Under the pieces are notes generated by a model. That model saw only the letters and a program-made list of their open reading frames with translations. It searched no databases and was not told where the DNA came from. DNA of 64,000 nucleotides from the NCBI GenBank assembly GCA_019722365.1, contig JADFUC010000595.1:124001-188000 (forward strand). Reading direction: 5' to 3'. Origin of the DNA: Lithospermum erythrorhizon (taxonomy: Eukaryota > Streptophyta > Magnoliopsida > Boraginales > Boraginaceae). Positions 22,540 to 41,127 of the stretch are shown here, in pieces (the stretch's first letter is position 1; the number at the start of each line of letters is the position of its first letter). Both the position numbers and the translations under genes were made by a program.

Positions 22540-22915
22540 CTCTTGTTAAAAAATCCGGTATAGAGTTTGAATCTCATTTGATATACTTGATATCAAAGTC
22601 AAATATAGAAAGTATAGCTTGCCATCTAGTAAAAATTTGTTTGGATGCAATATTTTGAACATCTTTTTGTAAAATCTCTTTTGCGGATTTACAATCAACT
22701 CGTAAAAGAAATTTTTAATTTAATAAATCACTTTGAGGTACAGCATGCACATGACAATAGATAAGATTTCCTTTTCTATTGTGGAATAATAGTTTTCTAG
22801 GTTTTCATTCAGTATGCATAAATAAGTGGACAATTGCTCTTTGTCACCCATTTGCATTTAAATTCCTCCATAACCAGAGTCGGAGGCATACGTTTTTGTA
22901 CCCCAGGTTTAGATT
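22540..22915 (-). pseudogene. Pararetroviral RNase H relic
   Basis: Minus-strand frames give a broken RNase H domain: a SDSGYGGI-type start near 22.89 kb, an ENYYSTIEKEILSIV segment near 22.79 kb, and an ASKQIFTRWQAILSIFDFDI segment at about 22.58-22.66 kb ending near DFLTREFL. These match the RNase H of the plant Caulimoviridae polyprotein, which degrades the RNA template after reverse transcription. Stops and frameshifts interrupt it. Confidence 0.8.
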
Positions 22916-22979
22916 ACACTAGGAGTGTAAGCAAGGGATTTTGTTGTTTGATTTGTTAATTTCTTTAATGTGTTCATTG

Positions 22980-24129
22980 GTCAGGGGGACAAAGGTTTTC
23001 TTTAACTTTTGTCATGCAAGGGTTTGGCTATCCTATTAATATTTGGACAAAAATCAAGGACATAATTCAAGCTCCCTAGGAATCTTTGTAACTGTGTTTT
23101 ATCAGTATTTTGTCAGCGGGGAAATTTGGAAGGCAATTGGGATCTCTACATAGGAGTGATAGTCCCTTGAGTTATATAATGACCTAAGAATCTGACCTTG
23201 GTTTGGAATAAAGAAATTTTTGTCTTAGAAACAACTAATCCACTCTTCTTTACTATTGTAAAAAATATCTTTAAGTGTTTGAAATGTTACGATTTAGCTT
23301 TGGGAAGAGACATGAGCGTGTCGTATATAAACAATACGGAAGTCGAATACGGATTAAATATATCGTTTCATTATTCTCACGGAATTACGAGAGGGCATTT
23401 TTTTAAACCGGGAATGGCATTACTATCCATTCATATTGCCCAAGAGAATACAGATAAAAGCTTGATTTATATACCTATCATTGGAGATATCTACATTTGC
23501 CAAAATCCGGATTTCATGTCGGGCCCCAGAAAAATATGAATGATGAGTGTAGCTTTTGTAATAAGTCTTTTTTATTTGAAATGGGATGCCTCTAATCCAT
23601 TTTAATCTGATGTTAAGGGTTTATAGTTAATGGCAAAGCCTAGGTGTCCTTAACTTTCAATTTCGAGTTCTTATTGATATAGAAGGCTCTGCTGTGAAGA
23701 GACCAACTACGACTTTTTTTGTATGAGACCTTTTGATTCTAGGTCTTTTATTTCAGTTTTACAATGTTGTTCTAATTCTGCATTCATTTGTATGGGTCTT
23801 GCTTTAGTTGGAATGTTTCTTTCATCAAAATTATCTTCATAAGGGAGATCAACTATATGTTGCTTTCTTTTCCAGAAAGCATTTGGTAATTCTGAACATA
23901 TTTCATTCTGTATTTGGGAAAGATACTCACCTATTTTTTGTTGGATAATAGGTGATTCTAGTTGTTTATTTATTCTTTGTAATGTGATATCTTCTTTTGA
24001 GATGTTGTAGGTGTTTTGTTTTCCTTGTATAAGAACATTCAATTTGGTTGCAATTATGAGTTTGGGGTTTTTCAGCAAAAAAATAAAAATATTTTTTATT
24101 CCTTTTAGCTTTTGAAATATAATCGTCAT
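22980..24129 (-). pseudogene. Pararetroviral reverse transcriptase relic
   Basis: The 140-residue open frame at 23,707-24,129 contains PTKARPIQMN, a hallmark at the start of the Caulimoviridae RT domain. Downstream, in alternating frames, come MKSGFWQ-like, QHFKHLKIFF-like and RFLGHYIT segments and a QLQRFLGSLNYV thumb-like block near 23.07 kb. The catalytic YIDD region at about 23,325-23,345 is decayed. At least several stops and frame changes are visible. Confidence 0.85.
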
Positions 24130-24199
24130 CCACCTACTAAGGTGTTATAAGGTTATGAATGTGGTGTTCCTAATATTACTGCGTGATTTATATCGGGAG

Positions 24200-24430
24200 G
24201 TAATAACATAGATGATTTTATAGTTAACCATTGCTAACTTTCACAGCTAGCCGTATTTATTAGAAATTTCTAATCTTGCATTATTTTGGTGAGAATCTTT
24301 CATTTGTGAAGTTAGATGCAAGGAACAATTCCTTCTTTTATACAATTAAATTAAACACCGGTGTCAAATAATGCGTTGTGTCAATCTTATAATTTTGGAA
24401 GCAAAAGGTGATTTGACCATATATTTTTGT
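24200..24430 (-). pseudogene. Pararetroviral aspartic protease relic
   Basis: On the minus strand the active-site triad D-T-G is encoded at 24,357-24,365 within LFDTGV, followed by a stop and then FNCIKEGIVPC. Position directly upstream of the RT and the residue pattern fit the retropepsin of plant pararetroviruses, which cuts the polyprotein. The stop right after the active site inactivates this copy. Confidence 0.65.
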
Positions 24431-24504
24431 GAGGAGGTTATTTCTCGGGCCTTGAAAATCGTGGAATACTTGAGAGAGATCACATTTTTCTTGCATATCT
24501 TCTT

Positions 24505-24525
24505 TATATATATATATATATATTC
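24505..24525. repeat. (TA)n microsatellite beside the pararetrovirus
   Basis: An uninterrupted TATATA run of about 20 bp just upstream (in viral orientation) of the protease relic. It may mark the integration junction. Confidence 0.8.
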
Positions 24526-24529
24526 GACG

Positions 24530-25340
24530 AATAATTTTGCAAAAAACTCCTATTATTCCTTAAGTATTAATGTATAAAATAAACTATATAAAATATCACA
24601 TGGAACCAAATCAATCAATACATATTTAATTAATGGATACTTTATGGGTAATAATTTATATTAGCTAAATGTTATATTATTCAATGGACACAAACCATAG
24701 TAAAAGAGGGAAATATGTGAGACAATTTGAAACCCTATTAAACCTTACCAATTGAAAACATAACCTGTCTGATGTCTCTTGCATAACCTCTAGAATTGAA
24801 CGGCAGCGCAACAACAAAGAATTTTCAACTCTTCTAGCATTTCTTAGATTTACAAATTACAAGGTGTGTGACTTGATTATATTCCTTTTATTTATTTAAT
24901 AATTAATTATACTTGTCTTTTCTTTGATTAATGCCTTAATGGTGCTATATTTATCGATTAGTAATGTAGCGAGGAGGCATTCAATTCTTAATAATTAACT
25001 ATTCTTGTCAAATTAAATTTTAATTTTTTACTTTTGTACTTACTACTTATCTTTATTTAATAATAATAATAGTTCTTGTCTAGTTAAAGTTAAAGTTGGC
25101 TTGTTTTTAATATTAATTATATTCTGCATTTGTTTAGGAATTAGGATTGAGTTGAGTCATCGATTAGTAAAAAAATTATTCAAGAAAAAGGAGATTTCGG
25201 AGAAATATTGAACAATCGAATTCTCCAAATAAAGAGGAAAATGTTAGGAAAACAGCATCTGCAGATGGATGTGAAATGAGAGAGTTTGATAGACACTTGA
25301 GGTGCCCGGATGAAAGTGAGCTTAGATGCGAAAATCTTCA
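24530..25340. other. AT-rich DNA upstream of the hAT relic
   Basis: No confident domain. The last 150 bp (25,190-25,340) look coding-like and may be the N-terminal part or an exon of the hAT transposase relic that follows. Confidence 0.4.
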
Positions 25341-25344
25341 ATTC

Positions 25345-25900
25345 ATGATTTTGACATAAGAAAATTTGGGTATGATCCAGACAAGCGTCCCAAATTTTAG
25401 GTATCCTCTGAAAGAGATGAACTTCGGGAGGCCTATTTAGCTAAGGGGCCACATAAATTTAAATTTCAAGATGGAAGTTATCCTCTTAACAATGAGAAGT
25501 TCCAAGAGAAGACCATTTTAAAGTTCCAACTAGAACATTTCATTATTGAGGCGCGTAGTGATAAAGAATTAAGAGACCTTTCAACCATAACCGAGTTGTG
25601 CATTTCATTGGCCAAATTTGAGAAGTCAAAGGTGTACTTTCTTGTTGATTGATTAATTTATCTCATTTTAACTCTTCCTCTATTTCTCTACGGAGTTGGC
25701 TGAGCCTTTTCATCTATGAAGATTTTCAAAACAACAGCGTATTAAGATGGAAGATGTATGACAATTTGGTTGTTATGAAAAGGAAATTGGAAGCGTTCGA
25801 TCTGATTCTATCATCAGTTTCAAGAATATGGCGGTGTGACGAGTTTTGGTTTTTAGTATTTTTGTTTTTTGTTCTTTTGGCATACATTATTCTTTGGCAT
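25345..25900 (+). pseudogene. hAT transposase (TTF-type), internally deleted
   Basis: Plus-strand reading from 25,348 gives FDIRKFGYDPDKRPKF, a stop, then ERDELREAYLAKGPHKF. This fits the TTF-type zinc-finger N-terminus of plant hAT proteins annotated as ZMYM1-like. After fewer than 40 residues it passes directly into RSDKELRDLSTITELCISLA, KSKVYFLVD, then a LILTLP segment and FSSMKIFKTT, the C-terminal hAT dimerisation region that normally lies several hundred residues away. The central catalytic RNase-H-like core is missing, so this is a deletion derivative. Further stops and frameshifts occur after 25,650. Confidence 0.75.
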
Positions 25901-25929
25901 ATTTGTTCTTTGACACTTCTGGATATGTA

Positions 25930-26305
25930 ATATACCCGTCGAGGTGGGTGGGCGATAATCACCAACGTGGCGAATCATTAAAAGTGTAATAAATCGTGCA
26001 CTTTACTATATCTTAGTTGCATTGGTAGTTTTAGTTACGCGCCAATTTCATTATTCTAATAATTTCAAAGTATAATAAAAATTATAATAGAGAAAAAAAC
26101 TATCAATAAGTAAAATTTTATTAATTGTAAAGTATCATTCTTCAAAACTATGAAATCATCAGCCCGAAAATATCGACTTACTATTTAAAGATGCATGATT
26201 TACAAATTTATTATACAAATTGACTTATACAACTTTGCTGACTTAGATCAAAATTATCATGCTAATAATAGTAAAATATGTTGAAAAATGTGAAGGCAAA
26301 GAATC
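25930..26305. other. AT-rich intergenic DNA, nothing recognised
   Basis: No coding frame or defined repeat. Confidence 0.45.
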
Positions 26306-26308
26306 GAT

Positions 26309-27045
26309 TAAGGGATGTTTTCGGTTGGTTCGATTAGGTTTTTCGACTTTTTTGTGTGAGCCGACTCTATCGGTTTTTTAAATGGATCAACCATTTCGCT
26401 TTGAAATTAATTCGGTTTGAAACGGTTCGGTTGATGTCGGTTTATCTTAGTCAATTGATTTGATCGGGGTTTATAACAATAAAATAATATAAAAAGTTCA
26501 TTATTTCAAATTAAAATAGAGTATATATTGATTTCAACCACATGTACCAAATGCATGATATATCTTGCTAATATAGCTTCCACTAACATATGTTTTTCAA
26601 AATAATTTACTAAATGCATGATTTCGAATTAAAATAGAGTACTCATGACTTCAAATTAAAATAATTTATTGATATAGCTTCCACTAATAAATTCCTTCCA
26701 AACAGTTCAACACATCCATGATATTGTTTCTTTAAAAATACTTTTGGTTCGGACTTGCGGACTAGGTAATTTCGACAGATGTTTTTATTTGGAATTGTGT
26801 AATAATCTTTTAAAAATTTAAAATTGAATGATAAATCCAAAAAGTATCTATAAATATTCTAAATAATATATATAATGGTTCGTTACTGTCTATTTTGGTT
26901 AGGTTTATTAAAACAGATTAAATTTTGTCGATTTTTGATTTTCCTTATGTCATCTTGATTGATCTCGTATTTTTCAACCAAATAGGTAAAAAATAGGTTA
27001 GGTTCGATCGGTTTTCGATTTGAATAGAAACGGTCCCTCACACAC
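26309..27045. mobile_element. Non-autonomous hAT-like element rich in GGTTCGGTT words
   Basis: The left end has AAGGGATG then TTCGGTTGGTTCG. The right end has GTTCGATCGGTTTTCG and closes with AAACGGTCCCTCA, giving short inverted AGGGA/TCCCT ends. Interior words such as GGTTCGGTTG and CGGTTTTTT match a common class of plant non-autonomous hAT repeats. Exact ends and the 8-bp duplication are not resolved. Confidence 0.45.
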
Positions 27046-27049
27046 ACAC

Positions 27050-29680
27050 TGGGTCCAATACATAGATATTAGACCATAGAAAATACCAAAACTATCATGT
27101 GTATTTTAAGCCTTAATCTATGGAGTTTAATGTAATTTTTTTTTAATAGTTTAATATAATTGATCTCGATAAAAAATTTATTTTGTATCAAAATTATAGA
27201 GATTGCTTAATAATTTTCTCTTTTCAATAGACATAATTTATGGTCTTAATTGACATATAAAACTTTGATTTGAAATAATATTTTCATGTTAATAGAAAAT
27301 TTGGTTGAAAATACTATATGTTGATATATCTTTCAAAAAATAATATACAAAATTTTATAAAATATTTGAGTTCAAAATTTAAAAATTCAACTCATCAAAA
27401 TTATTAAGTCATTGATTCATAATTTAATTACCTTTATCCATCCGAAAAAAGACTTTCTAGATTGATTTTAAATTATTATACTAACAAACTATGCAGTCCT
27501 AACTGATATACATAATTTGATTTGAATCAAAATATAATATTTTTAGTAAAAATATTAAAAATATTAGTATTTTAAATGTTTATCAAATACTTATATATTT
27601 CGTTTATATCTTTGTCTTTACAGTCTGCTTAAGTTGATTAAGAAATAAATGCAATTTATCTATAAGCCCTTGAGGTCAAATATTGATTGAATTAATAATT
27701 GATGATATTTAATATCTACCTCCATTCCATGAGAATTAATTAGAGGCATTGGTATGTAATGTAATTACATTTAGGAAGGTTAAAAGAGGAAAAAATGATA
27801 AAATATACATTGAAATGCTAGGAAGACAAGTAATTTGTGACAAAAAATTAAGTCTAAAAAAATAACTATATAGAAATGGAGGGAGTATTATTCAATCTTT
27901 AAAGGGATGAAGAAGTAATAAAGTTCAATGCTTTGTATTAAAGAAATCAAAACTAAGTAGCTCAAAAATTGAGAATAAAAGCATATAAATAATAGTTAGA
28001 TGATTTCAAAATCAAAAGCATATCAGTACATCATTGTGACTATAAGTATAGAAAATTAGGAATACAAACAAAATTCTTAAGAATAATTCAAATGTGTTAC
28101 ACTGAGGGTGAGGCCTTGAGGTGAAAAATTGAATTGATATGCCGAAATAATTTCAAGTGAATTTGCCTTTTCATGGTTAAAGATTTTTTTTATATATAAT
28201 TTTGATTGACATCTAAAATATTGATTTGAATCAAAATTGTCAATTTAATAATCAAGTATATATGTTGAAAACACTACATATTGATATTATTTCGTAAACC
28301 AATATATAACACATTAAAAATTATTTGAGTTTAAAATTGAAAAAAGTCAACTAGAATTGTATATTAATTATATTGTTGACATGTTAAATTATAGGGCAAG
28401 CTAATTTTTAGGCTAAGGTACATTTGGAAAATAAGATGTTCATAAATTGGATGTTCTTCTTGTATAAAGATAGCATAGATGATGCTAGTGCATGGTGAAC
28501 CTTCTTATTGTCAGTGTTAACGTATAACCGAATTAATTTTGTACGGTTGCAGTTATTACACATGAATATTATAGCGAACAAAATTTTGTATATGGATGAA
28601 ACTTTATATTATTGGATTTGTCTTTGTGATACTTAATTAAATTAAAATTTATCAAAATATAATTATATCCTTCATTAATTGTCAAATCGTATTATTTGAA
28701 GAGGGATATTTTAGGCGAAGCAAAAAAGGAAGAAACACAAAAGCGAACTTGTATTTTTATATTCTTTTCATACTATAAACTAAATTGATTGCAAAAACAT
28801 AATGATTATCTATCGCATCAAAAGTTAAAGTAGTAGTGAGTTTAAAAGGAGAACGATCTCACGGTTTGAAAAACAATGATAGAAATAAACTAATAAGTAT
28901 AGAGTATACTTGTCTTTTGGTCTTATATATTATCTAAAATTAAAGTTTAAATAGGATTGTACATGTTCTCTTATGAGCATAAAATAATATTTCCATAACT
29001 AAAAGGTTGTCAGATAAGTTTAATATAGAAGACAAGCACATTGTTTGAAAATAATAAGCATCATAAACTGATAAGGTGATGAGCACATATGTTTAGCTTA
29101 TATCTTTTTAGAATTACAATTTCATTAGGATTGTAATGGATTTTAGAATTCTATAATTTTTTAAAATTAATTTCGCAATCGCAGCCTTGTTTTTTATTTT
29201 TTTGGATTCACACATGTATGTTATTTCTATTATTCACCCAAATTAAATATTTCAAATATATTACAAAATTTAAGATAAAACTAAATTTAAAAGATTAAAA
29301 TAATATATTTAATATGGATGTTGAATGAAATATTTTTTTATATATATATTTGTATGTAAGAAGAAAGGATTACTATTTATTTTTATTTTTATAATTGAAA
29401 AAGAATAAGGGGAAAAAAAACTCGAATATAGAGTATATAAATTTAGGGGATGAATAGAGTTGAGTGAATAATTTTATGGAAGAACACACCCCCACTGTTT
29501 TAGATGATCGTGAATTTTTATCATTTTTATAATTACAATCCTAAAATAATTTTTTAGAACACTGATGCTCTAGAATATTCTGAGTCACAGTAGGCCAACC
29601 TATTGTGCATAACAATCACTAGATACAATGGGATTGCAAAAAATATTATGACATTTACTAAAAGATGGAAGGCATTCAAC
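27050..29680. other. AT-rich intergenic DNA with MITE debris
   Basis: No gene. Stretches at 27.13-27.62 kb and 28.18-28.37 kb share strings (GATTGACAT, TTTGATTTGAA, GTTGAAAA, ATACTATATGTTGA-like) with the interior of the Stowaway elements at 32.9 and 37.7 kb, so they are probably old copies of that family. Confidence 0.5.
27717..27887. mobile_element. Stowaway-like MITE
   Basis: Left end TACCTCCATTCC and right end GGAGGGAGTA, preceded by TAGAAAT, form imperfect inverted termini with TA flanks. About 170 bp, AT-rich, no coding capacity. Confidence 0.55.
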
Positions 29681-29683
29681 CAG

Positions 29684-36546
<6,863 letters not shown>

Positions 36547-36849
36547 TGTAAATTTAGTTACGATGCCCTCCCTTGGGATGAGAGATGATGGGAAGTAACA
36601 ACAATGCCACAAAACAACTTCTATGAGAAAGCCATGAAATAGTCTCAAAATCTTCAATGCACCATATCGACTTTGCTTGTAGATAAATTTACTGAATTTT
36701 AGAAACATGAAAGCGGAACACTTTGAACATGGCCACTGGAAACCAGGAGATTGAAGGAGTACTGAAGTTGAACAGCTAACCACTCAATATAAGTAGCAAC
36801 AAGGCTTACGCGTTTGAGCTGCACAACCAAGGATTTTTTACATCAAAGC
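36547..36849 (-). promoter_or_regulatory. Probable 5' UTR segment with upstream splice acceptor
   Basis: On the minus strand, a pyrimidine-rich CTGTTTTTGCAG ends at 36,850-36,851 and would be an acceptor for a leader intron. The sequence between it and the start codon then forms a 5' UTR exon. A possible matching donor, TTTTGAAG followed by GTAAAAAA, is near 38,147. Leader introns are common in this gene family, but this pairing is not proven. Confidence 0.4.
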
Positions 36850-38580
36850 CTGCAAAAACAGAATATGTATCTACTGTAATTACATAGAGTAAAGAAAACA
36901 TCATTTCTCAGTACATTGATAAAACATAGGTAAATAAAACCCTATATATTAGCACATCATAGATTGAAAATATACTACATATACTGATTCATAAATCTCC
37001 ACCCTTTTGGTCCAGAAATTCTCTAGAAGAAAAATTTGAAGCAATCTCAAAAAACAAAATGGAAAGAGGAAAGACTAGAGTGTTATTATGGTATTTAACC
37101 CTTTCTTAGTTGGTGAAAAATGAACAAAATCAGGCATCTCGAGTGTCACACCAATTCAAGCAATAGAAGGTACAGTCCGCTGATACGGACAATGATCTTT
37201 AGTTAGCATATTAAATGAAGCTTCTTTAGCCATAGCCCATAGGGAAATAGAAAGTTAACACGTGCTTATTTCCCTGTGCGCGAATAGTTAACGACCTTCC
37301 TATTTAAACTAGCATGGATAACAGATTCTCTAACTTTGTCATCATTAAAACAATTAAACAAAAATTTCACTAACTATAACACTACCACCACCAATGCATT
37401 CTTTAAATAGAAAACCCCGTCTGCTCTAGTTCTCCGACAAATCTGCCTTAAATCAAAAGCATGTATGAATCCTGTGTAAAAAGTGTTATCACTATGACAC
37501 TATTCTTTCTTATGACACCTAGAACATGAAGACTGATATTCTCAGCCAGAAATCAATCAACGGAATTAATCAAACTAAACAACAGCAAAAGCCCCCCCAA
37601 CACCCCTATCTGCCTTGTTCACCAGCAAGACACCATCTGACTGATTATTTTCGTACTCCCTCAATTTCGATAAGAGAGTCTAGTTCCGAATTTTGATGGT
37701 TGACTACATACCCTTTGAACTAATATATCTCTGCATATTGTATAATATTTGGTAAAATACATATCAAACAATAGTATTTTCAACCTAATTTACTATTAAC
37801 ATGATCATTGGATTCAAATCAAAGCTATATGCATCAATTAAGTCGCAAAGTTTGCTAATTTTGACCATCAAAAATCAAACTTGACAATATTTTTGGAATT
37901 GAAGTAGGACTTCAATACAAAAATAAAACAACCCAATAAAGCAAAACAACCAAATAAACCAACCCTTAACAAAACACAACTATAACATCAAAACAGCACT
38001 AAAAACACAAAAGGGTAGTCCTAAAACACTGAAAAATAACACCTTAGATCTGCAAAACTAACAATAATTTCCAACAATTTATGCTGCAACTTTACACAGT
38101 AAAAAACGGTAATTTAATCATGTATACTTCAAAAAACATTAATATTTTTTACCTTCAAAACAAAAAAAAAACAAAAAACTTCTAAAGACCTGATCTTTTC
38201 TTCAAAGGAGTTAAAGGGGTCTGTTCGTTAAAGAATTTTGAGGTTTTTCACACAAAATATGCAGATAAAAAGAGGACTTAGTAGTTAAGACAAACTATAT
38301 TATTTCTGATTTAGTAGTCATTATTTTTTTGATTTTTTTTATTGGACAAATTCGTACTCAAAATTTTTATTTTTATTTTTTTTGTTATATTCGAATCTTA
38401 TCAATCAGATAAAAACAAAAATAAAATAAATAAAATCTAGCAACATAATCAAGGTGACATAAATTTGGGACAAAGTCACCATCCATACTTATACCACGCT
38501 ACAACAAAATTAAACTATGTTTTTTGACATTAATTAAAAGTATATACAGAGTAGTTAAATTTAAATTTCCCAACACTAAG
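36850..38580. other. Upstream region or leader intron of the kinase gene
   Basis: No second gene. If the leader-intron model is right, 36,850 to about 38,147 is intronic and the promoter lies beyond 38.2 kb. It contains one Stowaway copy at 37,655-37,910. Confidence 0.5.
37655..37910. mobile_element. Second copy of the Stowaway family upstream of the kinase gene
   Basis: Left end TACTCCCTCAATTTCG; right end CTTGACAATATTTTTGGAAT then TGAAGTAGG. Interior strings TAGTATTTTCAACCTAATTT, ACTATTAACATGATCA and CAAAGTTTGCTAATTTTGAC match the intron-3 element closely, in the same orientation. Confidence 0.75.
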
Positions 38581-40965
38581 GAGTGTTTATTAAATTCATT
38601 AAACACTAAAATTTAATTAATTCAGCATTTAATTTATTAAATTTGTTTGTTAATGAATTATTTTAAGTGTTTAATAAATTATCAGGTATCAAAATCATAT
38701 GAAAAATTAAGTTAAAATTAAGGTTATTTTTCTCTTGTCGAATAATCCATGATTATACTTTACTCAATTTTAATCTAAAATAAAACAATCTCTTCTCGTT
38801 AACTGCACTGCAATTCTTCTTTTTCTCGATTTATCGCGGGTTAATAATTTTTGCTCGGCTTTTCTGTTCAATTTATAATACGAATGTGTTATTTTCAATT
38901 TAATTTTTTGTATTTTATTCATTGTATTGTATTGTTAATATGAAGGTATAGTATTTTGTCGTTGTTTTGTTAATTATTTATATTTTCAATTTAATTTTTT
39001 GTATTTTATTCAATGTATTATGCCAGTATTGTTAATCTTCCGGTTGTTATCACGATAACTAGAGAACGAAGTGGTTGATTTTTCCGGCATATTTTTTTGG
39101 CCAGGTATTTGTCGTATTAACGTTATTGTGGTGGATGGCGTTGATTTGAGTTCGATTTAGCGTCTTATATGTTGTGGTTATATTAGGTGACTTCTAATTT
39201 AAGTAAATTAGATAAATAAGTTAGTTAGGCTATTTGATGTCAGTATGAGGCTTTGAGTGATTCACAATTTGTGTAATAGCTACTCTTTGTTTGTTTACTC
39301 CCGTGGAGCTACTTTAGCACGATTGTACCATTAGATGCCCGATGGTAAGTGTTAGTTTTTAGCAATGAGATGTCTACAGATTATAGGTTGAATGAAGACA
39401 AGTGGTTGTGTCTTGACTAATTTGAAGAATTTGTAAGCTGTTATCCAATTTTCGATATGTATGCTTGATCAATTTATTGAATTTTATATATTTTTTTATA
39501 AATTTTAAATATTTATTTAATGATATTTAGAATTTATTTATATTTTAATATTTATTTAATCAAATTATTATATTTATACTACTATTTATAATCTAATTAA
39601 TAAGATTTCTTATTTAATTATCTATTATAATATTATTTATTTAATATATAATTCATATATAAGTAAATGGTAAGGTAAGGTCGAAAGTTAGCCGAAACAA
39701 CTCGATTTAAGTCTTTTTCTTTGAGCTTTGTTATGAAACACCTAAATATTTTCGGTATTGATTGATTATAATTGATTCGATAATTCGGGTTTCGATCGTT
39801 TAGTTTCGGTTTTGATTTATGGCTTATTTTTGTTTTTATAATCAGAGTATAATTTGTTACCCTACTAACAACTTTGAAAATCGTTTCGGGTAGAGATTAT
39901 GTCACGTTCAAAATAATTTAATAATAAAAGAGTAGTCTCATGAAAATTAGATGGACTAAAACTTCATTAGAACTAACTTAAATTATACTTCCTAGTATTT
40001 AATAATTATGTTCGAGAATTTAACTATGTTAGAGATCTAACCTCTTTACTAGGTAAATTAAAGCACCATTTAATAATAAATAACTTAGATCCGCCCAAAA
40101 TGGTATGCGCAATTCAGATTACCAATAATATATCAAATACTGAAGTAAAAGATATATGAAAATAAACAACAGAGGAAATCTGAATGTGAGAGCTGGTCCT
40201 TACATATTCACTACATAAATCTTATTCTATCACTTATCTTTTCGCTTAAATTAAGTATTTTCTTATAACATGAAAATCTTAATCACAAGCCTCACAAATT
40301 TTTTAAGACAACTTCTATGATTCTATTCTTGTATGAGGTACAATTATAAAAGAATCCTTAGATGAGTTTATGTAATTTTCATAAAGAACCTAATAAGGAA
40401 ATATTTCCATACATGAAACTACCAATTTGAACATCAAGTAAGGAACCTATTAAGGAAATATTTTCATACAAGAAACTACGAACTTGAACATTAAGTAAGG
40501 AATTAATTTCATATATGAACCTACCAATCTTGGACATCAATTATGTTTTTTACATTAATTAAAGATATAGTTAAATTTCACAACAATTAGGTTTGATTTT
40601 TTTTTTAATCGAATATAATTTGTTAGCCTACTAACAACTTTGAAAATCGTTTCAAGTAGAAATTAGGTCGAGTTCAACTAATTTAGTGATAAAAGAGTAT
40701 AGTCTCTTGAATACTATGTTGATTGAAACTTACTTGAAACTAACTCAACAATCAAGAAACATAATAAGAAAATATTTTTTTAGAAGAAACTATCAACTCG
40801 GGCATTAAGTAAGAAATTCCATATATGAACTACCGTCTTGGGCCAGCTAAGAGGTGTTTGTTAAACTCATTAAGCATTTAAAATTAATTAATTTAGTACT
40901 TAATTTATTAAGTTTGTTTGTTAATGAATTATTTTAAGTACTTAATAAATTAAAATTCTCTACTT
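38576..40965. repeat. Region bounded by 110-bp direct repeats
   Basis: 38,576-38,690 and 40,848-40,965 are near-identical: both run from GGAGTGTTTATTAAA or GAGGTGTTTGTTAAA through GTTTGTTAATGAATTATTTT to CTTAATAAATT or TTTAATAAATT. The interior also has related copies at 39.85-39.98 kb and 40.61-40.75 kb (ACTAACAACTTTGAAAATCG). The interior has no coding frame. It may be a non-coding element with short terminal direct repeats, or a segmental duplication. Confidence 0.6.
40388..40550. repeat. Tandem repeat of about 57 bp
   Basis: Units begin TAAGGAAATATTT(C/T), continue with CATAC(A/C)(T/A)GAAACTAC and end GAACAT(C/T)AAGTAAGG. Two good units and one partial follow each other, and another diverged unit lies at about 40,760-40,850. 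Confidence 0.7.
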
Positions 40966-41054
40966 ATTTTTTTCCTCTTAAAAAAATCAGAAGTGATAAA
41001 GTCCAAATTTACATAGTTCTCATCCTATAATTTTCTTCACATCTTACTTATCCC

Positions 41055-41055
<1 letters not shown>

Positions 41056-41127
<72 letters not shown>
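41056..41127. repeat. (TTA)24 microsatellite
   Basis: Seventy-two bases of uninterrupted TTA, followed directly by GGGGTGCCC, the start of a hAT-like element. Confidence 0.95.

Larger units (their letters stand above)
22540..24430 (-). mobile_element. Endogenous pararetrovirus (Caulimoviridae) fragment
   Basis: The minus strand carries, in order, aspartic protease, reverse transcriptase and RNase H relics of a Caulimoviridae polyprotein, all disrupted by stops and indels. Movement and coat protein regions were not found upstream; the copy appears truncated near a (TA)n tract at 24,505-24,525. Absence of LTRs, of an integrase and of flanking repeats, together with the polyprotein order, separates it from LTR retrotransposons. 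It is an old, non-functional integration. Confidence 0.85.

Noticed and set aside
23198..23539. 113-residue plus-strand open frame with protein-like text
   Set aside because: It lies antisense to the pararetroviral RT relic; the minus-strand reading carries the recognisable motifs, so this frame is a shadow.
36547..36783. Upstream in-frame ATG giving a 79-residue longer kinase N-terminus
   Set aside because: The extra residues are Leu/Phe/Cys-rich and unlike the hydrophilic start typical of these kinases; it fits an untranslated leader better.
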